Source of the DNA: Ficedula albicollis
Taxonomy: Eukaryota; Chordata; Aves; Passeriformes; Muscicapidae
Assembly (NCBI RefSeq): GCF_000247815.1
Contig: NC_021686.1
Location: 12,960,562 to 13,024,561, forward strand
DNA: 64,000 bases
Direction: 5' to 3'
The position numbers and the translations under genes were made by a program. The number at the start of each line of letters is the position of its first letter. Position 1 is the stretch's first letter. A model generated the notes under the pieces. It worked only from the letters and a program-made list of their open reading frames with translations, had not been told where the DNA came from and did no database searches. Below, one piece after another: positions 48,131 to 60,310 of this stretch.

Positions 48131-50110
48131 TGCAGAGCTATTTCAAATACAGACAATTTCTGTCATTCTGGAAATGCATGTCTGTGAGTGCAACACACCT
48201 GCTGCAAGGTGATGCTGTGAAACCACGTGCAGCATCAAACAGACGCTGCTGTCTGCAGCCACAAACGGGCCTTGATGCACATCAGAGTGACTGTGGGTGT
48301 CCTCTGGGTGAGATGGAGTTTTGCTTGACTCACTGAGTTGTGCCTCAGCTGCAGTGGGATGTGCTGGGAAGTGCCCTGGGCATCGTTTATACTGGAATGT
48401 GTGGGGCAGCACCCTGCACCTGGGCAGAAATGGCACAAAAATCACACCCGTGCTGGTGCTGTCTGGATCAGTAATACACACTCAGCTGTGCTCTTGTGGC
48501 CACATTGTCCGTGCTATACTGAATTTTGGAGGACCTGAAGGGATGCTGTTATGGGTCCATAAGCACTGCCCTTCTGTATCTGCCCTTTGGAAATCTTGCA
48601 AATACAACTTCCCAAGGCACCCACCAAAATGAAATGGCAAATGCTCATGTCTCACTTCCATTGCCAAAACCCCACACACAAATCCTCTCCCTCCATGTGT
48701 CAGACCATCATCAGCCACTCAGGCAGGCTGGGACAGAGGGTCAGCGATGTCACACACGTGGGCAGGAGCAGGCTCAGCTGCCGTTCAGAAGCCTCCAGAA
48801 AGCCTCCTCAGCCAGGATATCCCGATGCTGTTCTGTGTGTGCTAAGCCTTTCCCATGAGCCTGTCTAAATATAAACACACACACATGCGTGCTGTTATTA
48901 AATCTGTCCAAACATGTAAGCACGCTCCTCACTAAACCACACGGAGGCTGGCACGAGCACTCACCTGCTTACAAAAAGACATAAATTGAGTCTGTACACA
49001 CAAACACACACCCTGACACAGCTGGGGAAACACACTGCTAATATCCACATTGACAGAGGTTTACCACTGGTGAGGTTACCACATTCCCTCTCCCACACAT
49101 CCTCACGACAAAATCCTCCAGCCTGGGATGGATTCTGCTCTCTCTGAACTCAGTGGGGCTGCTCTGGTTGGGAGTCCTTGGCATCTGTGTGGTTCAGACT
49201 CTGTTCTCTGTCTCTGCTGACTTGCATGGAATTAAATTGAGGTTCAGTTGTCATTTAGGGATGTGACAAGCTCATACCAACACCAGCACCAGCACCAAAA
49301 CTTCCTACAAAGACCCAGCAAAGCATCAGGCCTGGAGACTGTCTGGGGGCAGGCACCAAGAGCTTTCCCACCTTCACCCTTTGCCACTGGTGGGACAGCA
49401 ACCATCCTGCAAAATTGATCCCATGGAGGGCAGGCAAGGGGTGGCCTTCAACCCTGCATGGGCTTCCCACTGTGCCCAGACATGTTGTGTGCATGGAACA
49501 GGGTGTTTCCTTCTTGATTTATCCAAACGTACTCTGCTGTGTGGGATCAAGGCAATACTGCACTGCTCCTTGCTCTCTTCCATCACCAACTACAAAAACA
49601 AGCAGGGACATGGAGCAAGCACTATTAAACTAAGTCATTAACCAGTTTGGGGCCATTTCTAGTTTGAGGGCTGCCAACAGCCAGAAACATGGGAGTGATG
49701 TCTTACACAGACATCCAGTACCTCTCTCCACAGGCCAAGCTTCTGGCCCCAGCTCAGGCAGGGGCTGCAGGCCAGTTGACACATTTCATACAGCTCAAAA
49801 ACAGAGAACAGCTACTGGCCTGACCACTGCTTGACCAGGGGAAGGTGACAGTGAGACCTTGCTCTTGGTCTGGGTCTAGAACAGTCTTTTTGGTGCCCCC
49901 TGCATTCTCTATCCTCAAGCACCTCACAGCAATTCCCTTCTCTCCCTGCTGTGTGCCTTCTACATTTTCCCAGATCACATCCTCTCTTTGCTCTGCCTGT
50001 TATCTTTTGACAGTCCATTTTCTCCCTCCTTTAGTGCATTTTTGTCTTCCCTTCTGTTGCTTCAAAGTCACTGTTATTGGTACAAACCAGCAGCTTCTGG
50101 CCCTCTCAGG
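48131..50110. other. Non-coding intergenic stretch
   Basis: Unique sequence, CA-rich between about 48640 and 49080 with a short (CA)n near 48875-48885. No gene is recognised. Confidence 0.5.
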
Positions 50111-50137
50111 CCTCTCCTCTCCTCTCCTCTCCTCTCC
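50111..50137 (+). repeat. (CCTCT)n microsatellite ending at the first gap
   Basis: Five CCTCT units plus CC, cut off by the N gap. The array probably continues into the gap and may be why assembly stopped. Confidence 0.95.
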
Positions 50138-50895
50138 NNNNNNNNNNNNNNNNNNNNNNNNNNNNNNNNNNNNNNNNNNNNNNNNNNNNNNNNNNNNNNN
50201 NNNNNNNNNNNNNNNNNNNNNNNNNNNNNNNNNNNNNNNNNNNNNNNNNNNNNNNNNNNNNNNNNNNNNNNNNNNNNNNNNNNNNNNNNNNNNNNNNNNN
50301 NNNNNNNNNNNNNNNNNNNNNNNNNNNNNNNNNNNNNNNNNNNNNNNNNNNNNNNNNNNNNNNNNNNNNNNNNNNNNNNNNNNNNNNNNNNNNNNNNNNN
50401 NNNNNNNNNNNNNNNNNNNNNNNNNNNNNNNNNNNNNNNNNNNNNNNNNNNNNNNNNNNNNNNNNNNNNNNNNNNNNNNNNNNNNNNNNNNNNNNNNNNN
50501 NNNNNNNNNNNNNNNNNNNNNNNNNNNNNNNNNNNNNNNNNNNNNNNNNNNNNNNNNNNNNNNNNNNNNNNNNNNNNNNNNNNNNNNNNNNNNNNNNNNN
50601 NNNNNNNNNNNNNNNNNNNNNNNNNNNNNNNNNNNNNNNNNNNNNNNNNNNNNNNNNNNNNNNNNNNNNNNNNNNNNNNNNNNNNNNNNNNNNNNNNNNN
50701 NNNNNNNNNNNNNNNNNNNNNNNNNNNNNNNNNNNNNNNNNNNNNNNNNNNNNNNNNNNNNNNNNNNNNNNNNNNNNNNNNNNNNNNNNNNNNNNNNNNN
50801 NNNNNNNNNNNNNNNNNNNNNNNNNNNNNNNNNNNNNNNNNNNNNNNNNNNNNNNNNNNNNNNNNNNNNNNNNNNNNNNNNNNNNNNNNNNNNNN
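50138..50895. other. Assembly gap, 758 N
   Basis: Undetermined bases. The non-round length suggests an estimated gap size. Any frame drawn through it has no meaning. Confidence 0.99.
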
Positions 50896-51640
50896 CTTAA
50901 ACCCCTGTTTCTTTGCTGCTCAGGCAGCTTGGTCATCTTCAGCTCTCCCACACCCTCCAGAGCACCTCTCCCCCACAGGCAGGGCAGGCAGACAGCCTCA
51001 GCTGGGTTTTGCCATGGCTTTGCCAGCAGTCAGGGATTTGGCTGCCATCCCCCCTCGAGAGGAGGTCCATAATTTCACACAGCAGCCTTGAACACACCAT
51101 CAAAGCTCGAGTACAAAGCCAAACATTGGACAGACAGATGTTGAGCCAAGACCTGCTTCTCACCCGGTGCCCTGATTATTGTATGATGTCTACAGGCCTC
51201 TGTAAACTGCTGCTGTCTGGTACCAGGAGCTCTCCTGCCCTCAATGCAATGTGTTTGCAGCTCTCTCATCTCCACAAAGCTGATGTTCTCCCTGCAGTGT
51301 ACTCCTGCCAAGTGGGAAATGGCTGCTGCACGTGAGGATGTCCTGGATTTTGATCCACTCTATTGCCCAGGAGAAGCCTCCAAATGGAAAAAGAGAAAGA
51401 CGTGCCTGGACAATAAAGCGACAATAAAGCTTTGACTACACCTGAGTAACTCATGAGCCCTTTGGGAACCTTCAGAGATGTGAGGAAACCATCTTGGGCA
51501 CCTCCACCACTTCAAACTCATTGGTCTGAGTGAACTTCCCCCATGGATCCTGCAGGACCCTCTGTCCAGAGGACGGGGTGTCACTGCCCCAGTTACAAGC
51601 TCAGAGCATAAAGAAACTCCCTCTGCACGGAGAGAGAAGC
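50896..51640. other. Non-coding intergenic stretch
   Basis: Unique sequence between the first gap and the next AT-rich block. No gene is recognised. Confidence 0.5.
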
Positions 51641-52350
51641 TCCCTAATGGGTAACCCCGCATTTACAGTAATCAAGAATGATTCAATTGACAGGTTTGTG
51701 TGGTGTTTGTTAATTTACTTGAGATTCATTCCTGGGAACAGCTGGCTGTATCCCAGCAGGACTGTGACTCGCTCTAGCCCACCTGCTGCTAGACAGACGG
51801 GCTTTGGGTACAGTTGTAGTTAAAGTTTAGCAGGCAGATATTTCTGGCCATTAAAAATGGGGAATTTCTTCAAAGATTCACGTGCAGAAGAGGTTTTGGA
51901 GGCAAAGACATTGGCTCTGAGCTTTGCTAGATGGCTTCTCTTGGTTTCCAGAGTGGTCAAGTTGCCCAGCGCTTGTTTTGTCATCTGAGCATTACCAGTT
52001 GAATTACCATGGTACAGAGAGAAGAACTTGTGAAAAAGTAACTTAATATTCAATTACAGGGTCTGTTCTGGAAGCTTTATATAAGGAGTTTGACTCATGG
52101 GGCATTAGACACCCAATTCCTCCAGATAATCGGGGAAATGGGCACTTACCTCCCTGCTTTGGAAACCTCTGACCAATCCATTTACATAACATTAGTATTT
52201 GTCTTCCTTAAATTGACTGTATTCTTTTAAGAGATAATTACATTTTCTTTCTAGTGCCCATGTGGACACAAATTTTAAACTGCATGATAAAAAGATGTAT
52301 TAAAAAAATACAGAGCTATTCCTCAGAAGAATCTTTTAATAAATCATAAC
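51641..52350. promoter_or_regulatory. Candidate conserved non-coding region
   Basis: The segment 52040-52300 is the most enhancer-like, with TTAATATTCAATTACAGGG, CCAGATAATCGGGG, TTACATAACATTAG and AGAGATAATTACATTTTC. Flanking sequence from 51650 is also complex and AT-rich. No repeats are visible. Conservation is inferred. Confidence 0.4.
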
Positions 52351-54764
52351 TATGTTTCAACAAAATATATTCCTCATGTACAAATGCAGATCTCCCCCAG
52401 AAACTCCAGCAGGTGATGAGATGCTTGGAAAGAACCACTTGGCCCCACAGATCCTCAGGGTTGCTGGGCTCTGTACCACAGCCCACTTGGGAGTTTAGGG
52501 GTCAGAATTGGGCTGTCTGCCCCAGTGAGCCCCCCTGGTTGCAATGTGGGTTACTCAGAGCCCAGCCCAGCCCCTCCATGACCACAGGGTACCCACCACC
52601 AGTGATGGAGAAGTGCTGCATCCCACCACTGTCAACAGTGCTGCTCGCAGTCCAGAACAAGGGTCAGACATCACCAAACCAGAGCAAAATGTCCACAACG
52701 CTTGGGGCAATCCCCACTGCTGGGCTTTCCTGTCACTAAACTATTGATTAGTTATTGATTAAAACATCTATTAATCTTTATAAACTATTTATAAGTGGAA
52801 CTTTAACATAAAGTGTGACCTGTACAATATTAAAATAGAAATCATACTTACTATGGATTTTAAGTAAATTAGATACATAAGTGAAACCCCACATCACATC
52901 CCCTGTGCTTGTTGCATGTCAGGTGTGGAGCATTCCACTCAGGTAAATACTTTGGGCTTTCCTTTAAGTCTCCATACTGATAAAAATCAGTAAAAGCTTG
53001 AATTAAGCATCTGCCCTGACCCCTGTGACACAGCTGTATTTGAAGGACAGGTTGGCTCCCATCCTTCAGCAGCACTTCCCAGCCTCAGCCCAAGCCCAGG
53101 CTGGTGAGGAGGCTGCTGGAGGAGGTGATGGCAGCACTGGCTGTGGTTGTGAGCTCAAACCACCAGCACTGGCTGGCTAAAAATCAAACAAGGAGCTCGC
53201 AACTGTGAGATCTCTGCCGGCTCCATTTGTTACATGGCACATCCAGGGGGGGTAACCAGCTTGCAATATATTAAACAATTAATCATTTCGATTGTGAGGC
53301 TCTTAATGCTGCAGGCATTTCCCACTAACTGTGTGGCACAGGTGCAGGGATCCTGCAGAGGGATCCTGCCTGCAAACTTTGGGAAACAAGGGAAGAACAG
53401 GCAGCCAGGCTGGGAGAGATGTGTCCTCCAGGCTTTCCTGATGACCCCACTTCTCTGTGCCCTGCAGGTTTCCACATGTGCTGGCCAATAACCCCAAGAA
53501 GCAGCACTGTGGCTGGCAGAGCTCAGAGGGAGCAGCAGAGTCGAACGTGCTGCTGAGCACAGGCTGGGCTGGGCTGAGCCTGGCCTGGCTGAGCCTGGCC
53601 TGGCTCATTTGTGCTGATGATGCTGTTCACCTCCAGCCTCTCCTCTGCCAGGCTTTGCAGCGAGTACCTCTCTGCACCTATTTCATCAGCAGCTTTCCAA
53701 GCTCTTGACATCACTTATTTCATGGCATTTGCATCCTTGTTTCCAGCTGAGGGGTCAGGTGACACGGCAGAGGAGATATTGCTGCTGCATATCGTTGTAA
53801 CTAAAGGGTTTTCAATATTTACATTGCTGCTTTTCCTGTCCATTGTGGATTACAGCTGTCCTTTGAGAAATAGGCTCAGGGAGGGGAGAACATGGCCTGT
53901 CCTCTCCAGGTAGATGCTGCAGCAGCTGAGTGGGGAGAAGGTGTCTGGGACTGGTTGCACAACCTGAGGCAAATTGCAGCGCTCCAGTTTTGGTACCTCA
54001 GCTCTCTCACCTAAGAAGGAGGATTTTGGGCAGTGCTGGGAAGGCCAGGTGCAGTTATGAGGATTAACAGGAGGTTTGAGGGATGGAAAAAGACTTTATG
54101 GCAAGTCAGCTCCCCCCTGTAACCTTGTGCCTCAGAAACACCCTGGGCTCCTGGTTGTTTCCAGCACAAATGGCAGGAGAGAATCTTGTGCCTCTGGCCC
54201 TACCATGGCTTGTAACAGATTTATACATTAATTTCTGAGGGGATAATACCCTCACCCAGGAAATAGTTGTACTAAGAGAATAACGAAACCACAGGAGGAG
54301 CTGAGGCACTTTAAGATGTCCAAGGCACAGGGATATGCCCCACACACTGCTTTCCTATTAATAATGCATCAGGAGCTCCTGCTGCACCAGCAAAGTGCCC
54401 AGCACACACCCAGGCTCCTGGACACCTCGTCCCAGCAGTGTCCAACACTCCAGTGCATCCACAAAAATAATTGGAGAAATCCTTCCCTGCCACAGAGATG
54501 CTCCAGATCTGCACTCTGCAGACCTAGGACAGGATTTGGCCCTGTGATTTCAGCTGATGTCTCATGAGCTGTGGGCTGAATAGGAACTGTAATTGGTGCA
54601 ATTCTACATCTTCAAGGCTATTAGATCCTTGTAGCTCCCCATCATGCTGTGTTTGGAGTAAATAGAGAGTGTTTAGCCAAGCTGAGAGATCCTCTAATGG
54701 AACAGACAGTTCTTCCTCTCTTCATCAGCTTGTCCCCACAGCTTTGTTATTTAAAGTCAGGTTA
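52351..54764. other. Non-coding intergenic stretch
   Basis: Unique sequence. 52740-52870 is AT-rich (TATTGATTAGTTATTGATTA). A short tandem of CTGAGCCTGGCCTGG lies near 53573-53602. 53950-54080 has MIR-like words, listed separately. No gene is recognised. Confidence 0.5.
53950..54080 (+). repeat. Possible decayed MIR-type SINE fragment
   Basis: ACAACCTGAGGCAAATTGCA, then TACCTCAGCTCTCTCACC, then TTATGAGGATTAAC occur in the order of MIR-type SINE 3' sequence, with heavy divergence. No tRNA-like head is visible. Weak evidence. Confidence 0.3.
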
Positions 54765-54795
54765 AAAAAAAATAAAATAAATAAATAAAAAAAAT
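54765..54795 (+). repeat. A-rich (AAAT)n simple repeat
   Basis: An A-run with interspersed T residues, including three consecutive AAAT units. Low complexity. Confidence 0.92.
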
Positions 54796-54829
54796 CAGTA
54801 GACAGGTTTGGTTTGGAAGCCGGAGGACA

Positions 54830-55340
54830 GGAAAAGTTAGAGATATTTATTTGACAGGGTCAAGGTTGCTGCTTTTCTTTTCTCTTTCCCCAGGTCCCAT
54901 AGGTGTTAGACTGAGAGACATTTAATCGAGGGAGTAGCGGTTTCATATCTATAACAAAAATCAAATAATGCAAGATGATTTACTCCCCCTAGCAACCAGG
55001 GAGCTTACCCTTAGCAACCAGCCTAGCCTCAGGCAGCGGTGTAATCAGCTTGAAAATATTTCAATTATTGTGTTGATTTTAGTGGATTTGAGAAGCGCTG
55101 TGCGGAGAGACCAGGCACATTCTGCCCACGACCTGGAGAGGAAGATATTGATTTAAACAGGTGTCAGAAAGGAAAAGTGGAGTAAATTTAAATGCAATAG
55201 GAGAACAGCGCATTGAGTGTGGTTCAGTGTGGGGGTGACATTTTGCTCATCGCCTTGAATGAAAGTGACTCAACTGAACTAGAAATTTCACCTTGAAAAT
55301 CATCTCCCATCGACACAATCAAGAGAAAGCCGTTCGCCAT
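54830..55340. promoter_or_regulatory. Candidate conserved enhancer with paired RFX-like half-sites
   Basis: About 500 bp of complex sequence with retained CpGs and AT-rich words (GAGATATTTATTTGAC, GACATTTAATCGAGG, ATTTCAATTATTGTG, GTAAATTTAAATGC). TAGCAACCAG occurs twice, at 54990 and 55012, 22 bp apart; its complement contains GTTGCTA, the half-site of the RFX X-box. A 62-codon frame crosses the block but is not a recognisable protein. Best regulatory candidate in the window by sequence character. Confidence 0.5.
54990..55021 (-). promoter_or_regulatory. Two X-box-like half-sites, 22-bp spacing
   Basis: Identical decamers TAGCAACCAG lie two helical turns apart, each preceded by a CC(C)T-type dinucleotide context. 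RFX factors bind GTTGCC/GTTGCTA-type half-sites. Binding is an inference; each site lacks the full inverted partner. Confidence 0.4.
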
Positions 55341-55838
55341 CTCTTTTCCCTGGTCGGGGGAAGAAGCAGGGGGGGAACTGGCACCTGGGTTTCCAAGGCA
55401 GCTTTGGAGAAAGTAACTATCAGAGAAATATGGGATTAGCGTACCCCACTCGAGAAACCAGCCGAGTGGTGCGGGGAGGAGCAGAGGAGAGGGGAAGGAG
55501 AACGTCTGCAGGGGGTGGGATGCAGAATTCAGGACTAAGCTACAAGAAGTGATGCCATCCTCGGACTCCAGGCTGCTGCTCCTGAAGTGAGGAATTTGGT
55601 ACCAGCACCAGACTGAGGCGCTCCTGGTGGAGTCCAGCCAGTCTCAGACCTCAGACTGTGTTTCTCCTTGTGTGGCATGGGTCAAACCCTGCTCTCAGTA
55701 GCATCACCACTACCCCAAAAAGAAGCACACTGGTGTATTTCTGGCCACTTTCAGCCTGCACAGTGTAGCTTGTCCAGGTTTAGCTGCCTGGTCTGGCACA
55801 AAAGAGGCAACCAAATCCTGGTCTTTAGGAAATTGTCC
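55341..55838. other. Non-coding stretch before the second gap
   Basis: Unique, partly G-rich sequence (GGGGGAAGAAGCAGGGGGGG near 55355). No gene is recognised. Confidence 0.5.
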
Positions 55839-56550
55839 NNNNNNNNNNNNNNNNNNNNNNNNNNNNNNNNNNNNNNNNNNNNNNNNNNNNNNNNNNNNNN
55901 NNNNNNNNNNNNNNNNNNNNNNNNNNNNNNNNNNNNNNNNNNNNNNNNNNNNNNNNNNNNNNNNNNNNNNNNNNNNNNNNNNNNNNNNNNNNNNNNNNNN
56001 NNNNNNNNNNNNNNNNNNNNNNNNNNNNNNNNNNNNNNNNNNNNNNNNNNNNNNNNNNNNNNNNNNNNNNNNNNNNNNNNNNNNNNNNNNNNNNNNNNNN
56101 NNNNNNNNNNNNNNNNNNNNNNNNNNNNNNNNNNNNNNNNNNNNNNNNNNNNNNNNNNNNNNNNNNNNNNNNNNNNNNNNNNNNNNNNNNNNNNNNNNNN
56201 NNNNNNNNNNNNNNNNNNNNNNNNNNNNNNNNNNNNNNNNNNNNNNNNNNNNNNNNNNNNNNNNNNNNNNNNNNNNNNNNNNNNNNNNNNNNNNNNNNNN
56301 NNNNNNNNNNNNNNNNNNNNNNNNNNNNNNNNNNNNNNNNNNNNNNNNNNNNNNNNNNNNNNNNNNNNNNNNNNNNNNNNNNNNNNNNNNNNNNNNNNNN
56401 NNNNNNNNNNNNNNNNNNNNNNNNNNNNNNNNNNNNNNNNNNNNNNNNNNNNNNNNNNNNNNNNNNNNNNNNNNNNNNNNNNNNNNNNNNNNNNNNNNNN
56501 NNNNNNNNNNNNNNNNNNNNNNNNNNNNNNNNNNNNNNNNNNNNNNNNNN
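55839..56550. other. Assembly gap, 712 N
   Basis: Undetermined bases. Left edge GGAAATTGTCC, right edge GATGCTCCCAG. No shared sequence is visible at the two edges. Confidence 0.99.
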
Positions 56551-57171
56551 GATGCTCCCAGCTGAGCCCCAGCTTGGCCCCAGGCTGCTCCCTCACCCGC
56601 TGCTCCCACGTTCTGTACTCATCAGGCAGCTGCAGGAGCAGCCTGTGTGCAGTTCAGCAGAAAGCAGTGACATCTTTGTACACACACCACTGACGAGCTG
56701 CTTTCTGATGCAGCAGAAGTCTGTAGACAGTGTACTGATAATAGGGTTTCACCTGTTCCCAGTGAAGTGACAACTGACATGCCATGTTCTGATGAGCCTC
56801 TTTCCAGTAGGGTGACACCGTGCACAGAGTGCATTACAACCCTGGGTCTCCAGGCTGCCACAGCCTGTGCTCAGCACCAGCAATACCCAGAGCTGCAGCA
56901 GAGCTGACACTTCATCCAATTCGCAAGGAAGCCGCAATCCATGTGCCCCTGACAGTTTGTGAGCAGGGCACTTCTCACCTGTTGCTGTGTGATGAGTGAG
57001 AGCTGTGCCGTGCAGGGATGGCCAGTGTAGGGATTGATGCCTGGCACGGCTGGGCACAGATTTGTGCCTTGCCTGGACACTGCTGCTGCATCCTGAGCTC
57101 TTCCTGCTCAGAGCCATCCTTCCCATCAGCGAGGGAAGCAGCCAAAGCAGGAGCAAGGGCTCTGCAGAGGC
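56551..57171. other. Non-coding stretch between the second and third gaps
   Basis: Unique sequence of 621 bp isolated by two gaps. No gene or repeat is recognised. Confidence 0.5.
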
Positions 57172-57980
57172 NNNNNNNNNNNNNNNNNNNNNNNNNNNNN
57201 NNNNNNNNNNNNNNNNNNNNNNNNNNNNNNNNNNNNNNNNNNNNNNNNNNNNNNNNNNNNNNNNNNNNNNNNNNNNNNNNNNNNNNNNNNNNNNNNNNNN
57301 NNNNNNNNNNNNNNNNNNNNNNNNNNNNNNNNNNNNNNNNNNNNNNNNNNNNNNNNNNNNNNNNNNNNNNNNNNNNNNNNNNNNNNNNNNNNNNNNNNNN
57401 NNNNNNNNNNNNNNNNNNNNNNNNNNNNNNNNNNNNNNNNNNNNNNNNNNNNNNNNNNNNNNNNNNNNNNNNNNNNNNNNNNNNNNNNNNNNNNNNNNNN
57501 NNNNNNNNNNNNNNNNNNNNNNNNNNNNNNNNNNNNNNNNNNNNNNNNNNNNNNNNNNNNNNNNNNNNNNNNNNNNNNNNNNNNNNNNNNNNNNNNNNNN
57601 NNNNNNNNNNNNNNNNNNNNNNNNNNNNNNNNNNNNNNNNNNNNNNNNNNNNNNNNNNNNNNNNNNNNNNNNNNNNNNNNNNNNNNNNNNNNNNNNNNNN
57701 NNNNNNNNNNNNNNNNNNNNNNNNNNNNNNNNNNNNNNNNNNNNNNNNNNNNNNNNNNNNNNNNNNNNNNNNNNNNNNNNNNNNNNNNNNNNNNNNNNNN
57801 NNNNNNNNNNNNNNNNNNNNNNNNNNNNNNNNNNNNNNNNNNNNNNNNNNNNNNNNNNNNNNNNNNNNNNNNNNNNNNNNNNNNNNNNNNNNNNNNNNNN
57901 NNNNNNNNNNNNNNNNNNNNNNNNNNNNNNNNNNNNNNNNNNNNNNNNNNNNNNNNNNNNNNNNNNNNNNNNNNNNNNNN
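57172..57980. other. Assembly gap, 809 N
   Basis: Undetermined bases ending one base before a 201-bp tandem repeat unit, so the gap may conceal further copies. Confidence 0.99.
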
Positions 57981-57981
57981 C

Positions 57982-58383
57982 GTGGGGGCCAGCGGGGCTC
58001 CTTCTTACCAGAGCTTTTTGGGAGCCTGGCAGGTGGGTGCTGCCTCGGTTTTCTTCCTGTCACCAGAAATTCCTTCTGCACTTGTCAAGTGACCAAGGCG
58101 AATCACTTTTGTTTGAGATGGTTCACACTTCTCTGGGTTCAATTTCAAAGTGGCATTTTTAGAGCTTATCACATGCCATTTAGTGGGGGCCAGCGGGGCT
58201 CCTTCTCACCAGAGCTTTTGGGGAGCCTGGCAGGTGGGCGCTGCCTCGGTTTTCTTCCTGTCACCAGAAATTCCTTCTGCACTTGTCAAGTGACCAAGGC
58301 GAATCACTTTTGTTTGAGATGGTTCACACTTCTCTGGGTTCAATTTCAAAGTGGCATTTTTAGAGCTTATCACATGCCATTTA
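57982..58383 (+). repeat. 201-bp tandem duplication adjoining the third gap
   Basis: Copy 1 (57982-58182) and copy 2 (58183-58383) differ by about three substitutions. Each unit begins GTGGGGGCCAGCGGGGCTCC and ends CATGCCATTTA. Copy 1 starts at the gap edge, so the true copy number is unknown. Each unit has the near-palindrome CACTTGTCAAGTG (two E-box-type cores). Because 201 is a multiple of three, an open plus-strand frame passes through both copies; no protein is recognised. Confidence 0.94.
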
Positions 58384-60000
58384 TAAATGTATCAGTGCCT
58401 GCTCAAAAGCTCGGTGGAAAGAGGAATGCTGCATCCTTCCTCCGTTTGACAAGAACACGAGCCCTGCACAATCTTCAGACAGCAAAGGGCACTGCCTTAT
58501 CTCTGGCTAGTAAAGGGTGTATCTTGACATTGCTACAATCACCCTCATGGTGTAAGAAGAGCAAAAACCAGCCTTTCTCCTGGATTTTGAACCATTTTGA
58601 AGCTTTTCTCCTTGCAATAAACCAAACTGATTTCTGGGTCGTAGCTGTTAGATCAGACATCTCCAGCTAAAATGGCTTTGGACCACAATTGTGGCAATCC
58701 CAGTCCGTAGTCATGCACCCAGTTTTGTCTTACAGTAGATACAAGGTGGGTTATTCCACTGACAGGGGAAAGGGTTGTGCATTTATCCCAGGGAAAGAGC
58801 CCTGCCACAGGCAGCTGTTACCAAGCAGCCATCGTGTCACAATTCTCAGCTTCAGCTTTTCCTCACAGTAAATTTCCATCAAATCCTGAAAAGGATAAGG
58901 CTATCCAAAACATCTTCCCCTGGCTTATTTAGGGACTCAAAACAACCAGAGGGCTGCTGAGATAACATCCACTGCAACCAGAAAAATGCAGCGAGGCCAA
59001 GGAGGAGACAACAGTGATGCACCTGGGGAGATGCTGTGCAGATAGACAGCCAAAAACCCCCACACCACCAGGACCAGCTGGGTAAAAACACACATTTTAA
59101 CCTCATTGACTCACCCCAGGCAGGCAGGATCCTTCCCGCTCCACTCCCAGCAGCGCCAGCAGAGCCTGTTTGATGTGCTGACCTGCCCTCCACAAGCATC
59201 TTACACTCCCTATCTTTGTTGGATTGGGAGGGAAAGAAAAAATTCAGATTATTTTTAAGCCCATTTGCTGCCTTGCCCTGCAATGTGCAGTCTCTTCCCT
59301 GGAACGTACCTTCAGTGTAATCCTCTCTTTACCAGGTCTGTAGTCGCTCATTCACGCCTTCCTCTGCCTTCCCTCATTATAACCTGTTGCTCCTCAGAAA
59401 CCCTAGCAGCTTAGACTGGACTGCTTCTTTGCTTGATAACAGTAATCAGGGCTTTAGCAGGCAGCTTTGCAGAATCAGCCTGCCCTGCACCCCTCCCACT
59501 CCCAATTTTCTGATGGATAGGTGATCACTTGGAGGAAAAAAAGTACATGTTCACCTGGAGAGCAGAACAATTTGCATTTTGGGAGGTGGTTACTGAAAAG
59601 TGAGGTGTTTAGGCACTGCCACATGAGATTTCCAAGGGAATTCCTGACTTAAATTTGCAGCAACGTAGCCGTGGCATTTTGCCTTGTTGGTATCTGTAGA
59701 GTTATTAAAAGTCAATGACCAAATCAGAGTAGGTAAATACATGGGGGCATTTCCTGCTATTGATTTTTGGGCAGGATACCCCTCTGAAATCAATGGAGAG
59801 CTTTGCTTAAAAACCAGTGGCATGGTAAGAGCCACATTTCTTAAACAGAAAGAAGCACAAATCCAATATGAGTTTATCTACCAGCTCTGTCTCCAAAACC
59901 TCACATTTTTGTCTTCTCAATCCCACTTTCCTGCAGTACAATCCAAGTAATTCCCACTGACTTCCCATCAAAAATAAAGTCTTATTTTCTATGGCTGTTC
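58384..60000. other. Non-coding intergenic stretch
   Basis: Unique sequence. 58384-58680 continues without a break from repeat copy 2 and is complex in composition. No gene is recognised. Confidence 0.5.
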
Positions 60001-60310
60001 TTTAAAGGGAATTAGGCAGTTGCTGTTATTGTGTATTTGGAAATACAGATCCAGAGGTTCATGTTATTCTGCCTTTTGCCTTTGCACTGCTGAGTTGGGC
60101 ACTCTGCATGAGTGACACATCAATTCATTCACTTTTTGAAACTATTTTGCCTTTAATACTAAAGGTTTCAGTTTAGTAATGATGGTATCCAGCCAGTCAG
60201 AGTTTGTAATTGAAATCAGAAACTGAAGCAGGAAATGCATCACCTGGCTAAACTGTATTTACAACACAATGCCAACACTTTAAATGCAATGGCCATCCTA
60301 AATCACAAAG
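60001..60310. promoter_or_regulatory. Weak candidate regulatory block
   Basis: AT-rich complex sequence without simple repeats (GTTTGTAATTGAAATCAG, TTTAATACTAAAGG). The evidence is compositional and weak. Confidence 0.22.

Noticed and set aside
49845..51091. Frames of over 300 codons spanning the N gaps (also at 55668-56693 and 57018-58670)
   Set aside because: Most of each frame is undetermined sequence; only short unrecognisable ends are real.
54968..55156. 62-codon frame as a small protein
   Set aside because: It crosses the RFX-type half-sites in an enhancer-like block and has no coding signature I can identify.
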